42,659 nucleotides of DNA, from the IMG/VR virus record IMGVR_UViG_3300036780_000056, positions 1-42,659 of that record; one strand, 5' to 3'. The stretch's first letter is position 1. Each line of letters opens with the position of its first letter. The notes beneath the pieces were generated by a model. The model ran no database searches. It was given only the letters and a program-made list of their open reading frames with translations, and was not told the DNA's origin. Below are positions 14,704 through 21,989 of this stretch, in pieces. Made by a program: the position numbers and the translations under genes. The stretch comes from a virus.

Positions 14704-15408
14704 ATGCCGAGCACCAAAACCATCCAGGACACGATCAATTGGGAGCTCAGCTTTTTAGAGCAGCAGCCCGTGTTGATCAACGGAATGGAGCCGGCCCTGT
14801 CTTCGGCCAACCTGGTGCTGCAGACCATGCTGGGGCCGCCTTTCGCGTGGCCCTGGAATCGCGGCCTGGTGAACTTCGCCGCCGCGGTGCAGGACACCAC
14901 TGTCGGCGGACTCGACAATTTCAGTTTTCTCGAAGGTGGCACCGTGCAGGCAGTGGCCGCGGGCAAGCCCTTCGAAATCGCGGTCAGAAACTTATTGCAT
15001 ATTGATGCATCGCAGGCGCGGCCGGCATTCTGTGCGCCATTTCTCGATGACGGCCTGGGCAATATCACTTTCCGCCTCACGCCGGCGCCGGATCAGAATT
15101 ACGACGTCACTCTTATTTATCAAAAAAAGGCCCCGATACTGGCTTCGCTCGGTTTCACCTGGGCGCCGGTACCGGATGAGAAAAACTACATCTGCCAGTG
15201 GGGCCACCTGGCGCTGATGAGCCTGATTGGCTTTGACGCGCGCTTCAATGAGTACAACGCCAAATTCATCACCGCCCTGTTAGGAGCGCAGGGCGGCCTC
15301 ACGGATCTCGAGCGCAATATCTTCCTCGCCAATTGGACGCGGGTGATGGCGCAATTGCAAGGCACTCAGCTGGCAACAGCCGAGCGCTACAAGGCGAGGG
15401 AGAGCTGA
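14704..15408 (+). CDS. Probable tail tubular/adaptor protein
   Basis: A 234-aa protein between the connector gene and the large tail protein. The N-terminal helix (TIQDTINWELSFLEQQPVLINGMEPALSSANLVLQ) is followed by FAWPWNRGLVNFAAAVQDTT and a beta-rich body, ending in a helix ANWTRVMAQLQGTQLATAER. The layout resembles tail tubular A-type proteins of podoviruses, but no motif is decisive. The stop is overlapped by the start of the next gene (TGATG). Confidence 0.55.
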   Translation: MPSTKTIQDTINWELSFLEQQPVLINGMEPALSSANLVLQTMLGPPFAWPWNRGLVNFAAAVQDTTVGGLDNFSFLEGGTVQAVAAGKPFEIAVRNLLHIDASQARPAFCAPFLDDGLGNITFRLTPAPDQNYDVTLIYQKKAPILASLGFTWAPVPDEKNYICQWGHLALMSLIGFDARFNEYNAKFITALLGAQGGLTDLERNIFLANWTRVMAQLQGTQLATAERYKARES

Positions 15409-18400
15409 TGCCGGAATCTCCGCTCGTTTCCGCAGGTGCCCAGGTTCAGCCGATCTCGGCCGCGGCTCTCCATACCAATGAATTCTTTACCGGCATGTGG
15501 ACACAGGGAAATCCGCTGGGCGCGGGCGCAGTTCCCTATCTCTATCAGAAGTTTTATTCCGCGATTCGTTTTGAACGGCTGATTGGCGGCGAGAACACCG
15601 AAATCACCACGCGGCTCACTCTGGCGCGCCGGCCGGGCAATTCGGTTTATAACGCCGGGCCTTTTCCACCTATCAATCGCTTCTACGAATTCCGTGCTTT
15701 TTCCGGATCTACGGAGCAGATCCATGTTTTGTCGTCGGTCGACGGCGACAACACGCCCGACAATCTGGCCATCGCCTCGGTCGAGGTGATCCGGCTCGCT
15801 CCGGGTCCATACGGGGCGGGCAACGTGATTGTGACGTTCACCACGGCGGTACCGGGGATCCTGACCGGGCAGACATATAAATTCTCAGGGCTGACCGCCT
15901 ACCCGGCGCTGAACGGCTACGCGCCCAATCCCATGACCATCCCACCCCCAGGCCTGACGGCCCTTCAGCAGGCGTTCTATGTGGAGGGCTTCGACAACTA
16001 TGCCGACACCCCCGACACCGGCAATGCCCTGGTATCGCCGGCGGCCAACCCCGCCACGGTCCGCGATGTGACCGGACCCGCTAACAATCAGGTGCTTTGG
16101 AATAAGGATCCGAATGCGGGGCGCACCAACTTTCAGAGCGTCGGAAATATCTGCTACTTCGCGGATGGCATGAATCAGGAAAAGTGGGTGCTCAGCGCGA
16201 AGAGCTGGGCCGCACTCACCCTCTTCAATCAAGGCGACTTTATTGTTGACTCGAATGGCAACCTGCAGGTTGCCGTGGGCGCGCAGGCCGCCACCGTCAC
16301 CAACATCAGCGTGGTGGCGTCAGGACTGCCGGGGCCGCCCTCGCGGCTGGTGACCCTGTTCTTTGCGCCGCTGACTCCGCTGACCATCCCCAACGGCATC
16401 AGCCTGAACCTGAGCGGGCTAACCACGGTGCCCTCGCTCAATGGAGCCACGCCGCCAGACATTCAGGTGAACAACAGCCTCCAGGTCTCGTTTATTGACG
16501 TTGTAGTTGCAGGCAACCCGCCACTGACCGCGTTCAGCGCGGAGACCGGTACCGCCAGCACCGGAAACGGCATCACGGGAACAGTCGCGCCGGCATGGGG
16601 CACTGATATCGGCCAAGCCACCGTAGATGGCGGGGCAATATGGATCTGCCGCGGCCCGGCTGTCGAGCTCTGGGGTATTCAAACGCCGACTGTCGCGCCG
16701 ATCGTAACGCAATCGCCCGCGCCCAGCATCTATCCGGCCTGGCAAGCGAACACCTGGTACGCGCCCTCGGCCTACGTCATCATCGATTCGAACGGCAATG
16801 TGCAGAAGCTGACAACGGGAGGCATAACCGGAGGCGCGGCTCCGGCGTGGAGCGTGGTTGTGGGCGTGGTGACGGCCGACAACACCGCGGCCTGGACCTG
16901 CCTGGGGCCGCCGAACTGGGCCGCGACCACAGTTTACGCAGTGGGTGCGGTGGTTGTGGTGACCTTCACTTACTACATCACCACCGCGCAGACATTCCCC
17001 TATCCGCCCTATGCGATTCTCACCCAAACTCCGATCACTGTGACGGTGGCCTTTGAGTGCACTACCGCCGGGACTAGTGGCGTCGGTACGCCGAATTGGA
17101 CAAACGGCAACGCCACCACGGTGACTGACAATACCGTGGTCTGGACAAATATCGGAGCCGCGCCGGCGTGGCCGGGAGCTGCGCAGAATGTAAGCACCGC
17201 CAACATCATCGAGGACGCGAACGGCAACCTGCAGACGCCGCAAACTCTGGGGGAATCCGGAGCGGCGGCACCGACCTGGGAGGAGGATGCCGGCAAGAGT
17301 ACCGCCGACGGTACACAGTTGTGGCTGAATGCGGGCCCCTACACACCGGCCAACACTGACGCATGGATCTGGGCTTACAGCGGTAAGAATTCGATCACCG
17401 GCCACATTGGTACCGCCAGCCCTCTTTCCCTGCCCTTGACTGTGGCGCAGAGCAACCAGGCAATCATCCAGGCGCCAGGCCTGCCCAATGATTCGCAAAT
17501 TGACACCATTGTTTTGTGGCGCACGCTCGAAGGCGGATCCACGCTGCTTTTTGAAGATGAGTTTCCCAATCCGGCTGTAGGATCGGATCCAGGATCCTGG
17601 ATCTATACCGACACTAAACCGGACGACGCACTGAATGAATTCATCACCGCGCCAATCTCAGACTCAAACGACCCGCCACCGGCCGGATTCACGCCGCAGT
17701 GCTATTACCTCGGCCGCATCTGGGGATTCGTCAGAAACGTGTTGAAGTACTCAGGCGGACCGGACACCATCACCGGTAGCGGGAACGAAGCTTTCCCGCC
17801 AAAAAACCAGTTCACTTTCCCCTCGCTCGGCGTGACATGCTGGCCAACCTCGATCGGCATGATTGTTTACACCAACTCCGACGTGTGGGCGGTCCTCGGC
17901 CAGGGCACGGCCTCTTCGCCTTTCTATGTGATCAATTTTCAGCAGGGTGTGGGCCTGGCCAATCAAGATGCTTTCACCGTGAATGGATCGACGGCTTACG
18001 GCATGCTCACCTCGGGCCAGGTGGTTTCGATGGATCCCGGCGCCGGCGAGCTCGAGGTAGGATTCCCGATCGGAGATCTGTTCAACCAGCAATACACCAC
18101 GGACGCAACCTATATGGCCTGGCACCAGGGATCGAGTGCCGACATGGCGCTCTATGTGGCCGATGGCGCCGAAGGCTGGTACCGCATGGCCGCGGTGGCC
18201 GCGCCTGAGAGCGGCAATGTGTGGAGTCCGCGCGCGCTGATTACTGGCGGCGTAAAGGCGATCGCCTCTGTCGAAATCCTGCCCGGTCAGAAACGTCTGC
18301 TATTGGGCCCGGCCGCGGAGGGTCCCATTCTGATGCGCGATTCAAGCGTGTCGACCGATAACGATGTGCCCTATGTGGCCACCGCCATCATTGGCAGCGT

Positions 18401-18728
18401 GGTGATGGCGCAGCCAGGAACGACAGTCGGCCTGCAATTTGTCACCACTGAAGAAATCGCACTCGCGGGCAGCTCGCCGGTTTCAATCGGGCTGCTCTAC
18501 GACGAGATCAGTGGAACATTTTCAAACCTGGTCAACGTGTCGAACGATCCGCCCAATCTGCCGGCTTCAAAGACCGTCACAACGCGGCGCTTCTGGGCCA
18601 TGCAGGATGCACAGCCAGTGAAGTGCCGGCACGTGCAAACCACCGTGAGCTGGAAGGCAGAGCCGTTCCCGAATGAACTGTTGACCCACACCATCTACGG
18701 GCGGCTGCCCGAGAAAGCGAGGAAGTGA
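15408..18728 (+). CDS. Large tail protein with repeated carbohydrate-binding-like modules
   Basis: A 1106-aa protein. The ATG at 15408 has GGCGAGGGAGAG upstream. Residues about 266-650 contain four to five beta modules sharing W-x(3,4)-T-x-(Y/F)-x-x-G, a DSNGN(L/V)Q turn, and a G-G-x-(A/T)P-x-W, then T-x-D(N/G)T-x-x-W-x-x-x-G end. Examples are WQANTWYAPSAYVIIDSNGN, WAATTVYAVGAVVVV, and TADGTQLWLNAGPY. The W-x-x-x-T-x-Y-x-x-G start is like CBM5/12 chitin-binding modules. The C-terminal part (from about residue 790) resembles stabilising or tail-tip tube proteins. Its place after the connectors suits a tail nozzle (T7 gp12-like) protein that may also bind host polysaccharide; this is inference. 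Confidence 0.7.
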   Translation: MPESPLVSAGAQVQPISAAALHTNEFFTGMWTQGNPLGAGAVPYLYQKFYSAIRFERLIGGENTEITTRLTLARRPGNSVYNAGPFPPINRFYEFRAFSGSTEQIHVLSSVDGDNTPDNLAIASVEVIRLAPGPYGAGNVIVTFTTAVPGILTGQTYKFSGLTAYPALNGYAPNPMTIPPPGLTALQQAFYVEGFDNYADTPDTGNALVSPAANPATVRDVTGPANNQVLWNKDPNAGRTNFQSVGNICYFADGMNQEKWVLSAKSWAALTLFNQGDFIVDSNGNLQVAVGAQAATVTNISVVASGLPGPPSRLVTLFFAPLTPLTIPNGISLNLSGLTTVPSLNGATPPDIQVNNSLQVSFIDVVVAGNPPLTAFSAETGTASTGNGITGTVAPAWGTDIGQATVDGGAIWICRGPAVELWGIQTPTVAPIVTQSPAPSIYPAWQANTWYAPSAYVIIDSNGNVQKLTTGGITGGAAPAWSVVVGVVTADNTAAWTCLGPPNWAATTVYAVGAVVVVTFTYYITTAQTFPYPPYAILTQTPITVTVAFECTTAGTSGVGTPNWTNGNATTVTDNTVVWTNIGAAPAWPGAAQNVSTANIIEDANGNLQTPQTLGESGAAAPTWEEDAGKSTADGTQLWLNAGPYTPANTDAWIWAYSGKNSITGHIGTASPLSLPLTVAQSNQAIIQAPGLPNDSQIDTIVLWRTLEGGSTLLFEDEFPNPAVGSDPGSWIYTDTKPDDALNEFITAPISDSNDPPPAGFTPQCYYLGRIWGFVRNVLKYSGGPDTITGSGNEAFPPKNQFTFPSLGVTCWPTSIGMIVYTNSDVWAVLGQGTASSPFYVINFQQGVGLANQDAFTVNGSTAYGMLTSGQVVSMDPGAGELEVGFPIGDLFNQQYTTDATYMAWHQGSSADMALYVADGAEGWYRMAAVAAPESGNVWSPRALITGGVKAIASVEILPGQKRLLLGPAAEGPILMRDSSVSTDNDVPYVATAIIGSVVMAQPGTTVGLQFVTTEEIALAGSSPVSIGLLYDEISGTFSNLVNVSNDPPNLPASKTVTTRRFWAMQDAQPVKCRHVQTTVSWKAEPFPNELLTHTIYGRLPEKARK

Positions 18729-18949
18729 TGCCGGCCAGAGTTATAGGACGCGCGCCAGCGGTCGAACCCAGCCACCCGGTGCCGATCGCGAATCCAGTTC
18801 CGCCGATCGAGCGCGGCAGTGAGGGGGTGGGCGCGCTGATGATCGCCAGTTTGCCCACCCAGGCGAGTGGGGCGGATGTGTATGCACGCCAGTTCTACCG
18901 GGGCAGCCAGGTGCCCTTCCGGCGTTATTTGCCGATCATCAAGCAATAG
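18728..18949 (+). CDS. Small Pro-rich protein, 73 aa
   Basis: The ATG at 18728 overlaps the previous stop; the GTG three bases before is an alternative. The sequence is Pro/Ala/Arg-rich without a fold signature and ends DVYARQFYRGSQVPFRRYLPIIKQ. It lies between tail and internal virion genes, probably a minor virion protein or chaperone. Function unknown. Confidence 0.5.
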   Translation: MPARVIGRAPAVEPSHPVPIANPVPPIERGSEGVGALMIASLPTQASGADVYARQFYRGSQVPFRRYLPIIKQ

Positions 18950-18960
18950 CCGAGATATAT

Positions 18961-19458
18961 ATGCCGGATATGCAGAACGTTTTGGCTGAATTCGATGGAT
19001 ACACACTCCGCGCGGTGACCGATGCGGACCGCCCGGCGCTTGAGGCCTGGATTGAGGCCGATCAGCGCCATAACGGAGTACTCGATCCGGAATTTTTCAT
19101 GGGCCTGGCAACCGATGAGAACGGCGAAATTGCACCCGATCCGCGCCCTACCTGCTGCGCCCTCGAGGACAAAACCGGAGTCGTGTTCTTTATCCGTCTC
19201 AGCCGAGCTTCGAGAGTCAACATCCAGTTTGCTCCGGCACAGAGCTCGAAGAGCCGGCGGCGCGCAGCCATGGCCCTCTTAAAAGGCATCGCCTACCTCG
19301 AAGTGCAGCTGGCAAAAGCCGGCGCCGAGGAATGGATCTTCGAAACCGAGGATCGCGAGCTGGCGGAGATGGCGAAAAAACGTCTGGGATTTGTCGAAAG
19401 CCCCAACGAAATGGTGCGCGTGATTGGGCGCCCCGAGGAACCAAAGGAGGCAGCCTGA
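18961..19458 (+). CDS. GNAT-fold protein (T7 gp13-like)
   Basis: A 165-aa protein with N-acetyltransferase-fold signs: YTLRAVTDADRPALEAWIEA at the start, a central beta sheet (GVVFFIRLSRASRVNIQF), an acceptor loop SSKSRRRAAMALLKGIAYLE and a final beta hairpin (EWIFETEDRELAEMAKKRLG) with a LGF. The acetyl-CoA P-loop (R/Q-x-x-G-x-G/A) is not seen, so it may be catalytically dead. In T7-like phages, a GNAT-fold protein (gp13) precedes the internal core proteins, as here. The start follows an ATATAT run; the ribosome-binding site is weak. Confidence 0.65.
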   Translation: MPDMQNVLAEFDGYTLRAVTDADRPALEAWIEADQRHNGVLDPEFFMGLATDENGEIAPDPRPTCCALEDKTGVVFFIRLSRASRVNIQFAPAQSSKSRRRAAMALLKGIAYLEVQLAKAGAEEWIFETEDRELAEMAKKRLGFVESPNEMVRVIGRPEEPKEAA

Positions 19459-20078
19459 TGTGCGGCGGACCATCTTCAACACAATTGAGCCTGCAAAGTG
19501 AAGAAGCGCAGTTCTATCAGACCCAAATCCAGGCCTACAACACGGCTTACTCGAATTTCAGCGCCATCCAGAACACGCTGAATAAACAATTTGAGCCGAT
19601 CCTGGCCAAAGGGCCTAATCAGATGGGCTTCAGCGATGCCGAGCTGCAGAATCTGAATACTACAGCCACCCAGGGCACCGCGCAGGAGTACGCCAAAGCG
19701 AAAACTGCTCTCCAGGAGAACCAGGCAACCCAGGGCGGCGGCACCAGCAATGTGAACTTGACCGGCGGACCCCAGAACGAAGAAAACGAGGAACTGCTAG
19801 CCACCGGAGCGGCGACCGAGAGTGCGGAGAAGCTGGGCATTCAGCAGGCTGGCTATCAGCAAGGCTATAACGAGTGGCAGGGTGCGGTGGCGGGCGAAGA
19901 GGATCTCGCCGCGGGCTGGAATCCCAACAGTTTTTCGGGATCGGCAAACAACGCAGCTGGAACAGCGAATAGCGAGGCCAACGCCATTACCCAGGAGCAG
20001 GAGAGCGTATGGGGCAACGTGCTGGGAGCATTGGGAGGCGTGGCGGCAAATGCCGGCGGTAAGGGATGGAGCTTGTGA
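19458..20078 (+). CDS. Internal virion protein (T7 gp14-like position)
   Basis: A 206-aa protein starting MCGGPSST, with AAAGGAGG 8 bases upstream inside the previous gene. It is Gln/Asn/Ala-rich and helical (QLSLQSEEAQFYQTQIQAYN, AYSNFSAIQNTLNKQFEPIL) and ends in a Gly/Ala segment (WGNVLGALGGVAANAGGKG). MCGP- or MC-type starts and amphipathic helices are usual for ejected core proteins. It is the first of three consecutive internal virion genes. Function: likely an ejection protein forming part of the DNA-translocating channel. Confidence 0.6.
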   Translation: MCGGPSSTQLSLQSEEAQFYQTQIQAYNTAYSNFSAIQNTLNKQFEPILAKGPNQMGFSDAELQNLNTTATQGTAQEYAKAKTALQENQATQGGGTSNVNLTGGPQNEENEELLATGAATESAEKLGIQQAGYQQGYNEWQGAVAGEEDLAAGWNPNSFSGSANNAAGTANSEANAITQEQESVWGNVLGALGGVAANAGGKGWSL

Positions 20079-20084
20079 GGAAGT

Positions 20085-21989
20085 ATGGAAACTGAAGTCG
20101 ATAACGGGACGCAGCCAATGACGGGCACACCGACCTCGCCTAATTCCGATGCGGCGCCGGCCGCGACCCCTGGCGCCACGACGGCGCCTTCTTCTACTGC
20201 GAATGTTAACGCGCCGGCGGATAACGTCAATCGTGCGCCACAGCCTGAAGTCGAGCATCTGGCTCCAGGTGAAAATGACCAGATCCCGCTCGAACAGCAG
20301 AAGGCTGACAGCTGGGGCACGAAGGTTTATCACGGCATTTTGAACGCCCTGGGCGGATCCTCGGATGTGACCCTGGCCCGTGATCCGCAAACTGGCAAGA
20401 TGGTGGCCACCGCGGTCAAGAGCGGACCTGGCCAGCAGTGGAAGCGCATCATCTCCGGAGCTCTGGCCGGCTATGGAGCCGCAGCGGCCGGCGGCGGCAC
20501 GGGACCAGGATCCACTTCAAAAAAGATCGGCCTGGGCATCGAAGCCAGGCAACAGCAAGTGCAGCAGCGCCAACAGCAACAGCGCCAGCAAGCCAACGAA
20601 GACTTCGAGATGCAGCAAAAGGCTGCAACTTCGAACGCGCAAAATGCTCTACTCTCGCACCAGATCGCGGAATCGACTTTCCGCTTGGGGCGCTCGCAGG
20701 TGGACGCGGCGGCGGCGGACTCGGAACGCGAAACAAACTTCACCAAGATGATTGCCGATGGAGGCGAAGGCTCGCAGGACATGGGTGTATATGCTGATTT
20801 GCCAGCTGTGATTGAGGCGTTCAAAAAAGCGCCATTATTGCACGATCACCAGGCTAACGGCCGACTGGTGGCGATTCCCCACATCGACGGCAATGGCAAG
20901 GTCGATGGACTTCATGTTGGTCTGGTAACTCCAGATTGGCAGAGTTCGAAAATCACCAAAGACATTCCCATCACGGTGAAATCGATCAAGGACGGAAAGC
21001 TGAACGAAGAGACGTTCACCATTCCGAGCGGATCGATCACCAATGACCAGGCTTCGAAACTGCTGATGGGGCAATCGAAAGATGCGCTCGATGAGTTCCA
21101 TAAAGCCGAGGATCAGAAGCGCGAAGGCGGACGCGCGAAGGCTGAGAACACGCTCGATTATGCGAACGCGAGGAAAGCCGACGCGGATACGAAGTGGGAT
21201 GAAGATAACGAAGCAGCAGCAACGGCGGGCGGCGCCGGCGGATCCTTGGTGGACCTGATTGGCACGGGCCGAACAGGAGCGGAGCGTCTGTCTTACCTCA
21301 TGGCTAAAAAGCCAGAAATAATGGACGCGGTAGCGCAGAAATATCCAGGCTTCGACAAGTCAAAAGTGGAATCCTACGCTAAAACCTATAAGGAATTCAC
21401 CTCTGGAAAAATTGCAGATCAGCTCAATTCGGGTAGCGCGGCATTGCGCCACATGAACGAGCTAAAAAGTCTAAACAGTTCAGCCAGCCATAACCCGCTC
21501 TCGCCGGCCTATACGGCTTACACAAACAAGGCGCACACCGTAGCCGTCGAGCTTTCGAAGTTCTATGGCAACCCGACGATTCCAGCGATTCAGAAAATTG
21601 AGGATACGCTGCTCTCCACGCTGCCCGGCAAACGCGATGCGGCAATTCTTACCCAAGCCAAATCGATGAGCGACAAATTTGATGAATTCAAGCAGCAGTG
21701 GATGAATTCAGCGCCCAGCCCAGCCTATGAGGCATCGATGCCGCAAATGTCCGCGGCGGCGACCGCGGCGCGCGAGAATCTCGATCCTGATTTCAAAGCA
21801 CAGCAAGTGGATGCCGACCGACTGGGATCGAGAATGCAGCCGAGTGGCGGCGCCGGCACAGGGCTACCGCCAGCAGCCTTGACTGCCCTGCAGAATGCAA
21901 ATGGCAGAACCGTGACTTTCGGTAACGGCCAGACCTGGCAGATGGTGAACGGCAAGCCAGTGCAATTGCAGCCTCAAGGAGCGAAGTAG
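20085..21989 (+). CDS. Internal virion protein (T7 gp15-like position)
   Basis: A 634-aa protein with an Ala/Thr/Pro-rich N-terminal 60 residues, a Gly/Ala stretch (about 125-145) and a Gln-rich segment near residues 153-172 (EARQQQVQQRQQQQRQQANE), followed by long helices and few aromatic residues. This composition is typical of the large ejected core proteins of podoviruses. It is spaced 6 bases after the preceding gene and immediately abuts the next. No enzymatic motif is seen. Confidence 0.6.
   Translation: METEVDNGTQPMTGTPTSPNSDAAPAATPGATTAPSSTANVNAPADNVNRAPQPEVEHLAPGENDQIPLEQQKADSWGTKVYHGILNALGGSSDVTLARDPQTGKMVATAVKSGPGQQWKRIISGALAGYGAAAAGGGTGPGSTSKKIGLGIEARQQQVQQRQQQQRQQANEDFEMQQKAATSNAQNALLSHQIAESTFRLGRSQVDAAAADSERETNFTKMIADGGEGSQDMGVYADLPAVIEAFKKAPLLHDHQANGRLVAIPHIDGNGKVDGLHVGLVTPDWQSSKITKDIPITVKSIKDGKLNEETFTIPSGSITNDQASKLLMGQSKDALDEFHKAEDQKREGGRAKAENTLDYANARKADADTKWDEDNEAAATAGGAGGSLVDLIGTGRTGAERLSYLMAKKPEIMDAVAQKYPGFDKSKVESYAKTYKEFTSGKIADQLNSGSAALRHMNELKSLNSSASHNPLSPAYTAYTNKAHTVAVELSKFYGNPTIPAIQKIEDTLLSTLPGKRDAAILTQAKSMSDKFDEFKQQWMNSAPSPAYEASMPQMSAAATAARENLDPDFKAQQVDADRLGSRMQPSGGAGTGLPPAALTALQNANGRTVTFGNGQTWQMVNGKPVQLQPQGAK

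Noticed and set aside
16419-17498. Long open frame on the minus strand (359 codons) opposite the large tail gene
   Set aside because: It is antisense to a well-supported repeated tail protein, is Arg/His/Gly-rich as typical of GC-rich antisense frames, and has no ribosome-binding site or recognisable domain.
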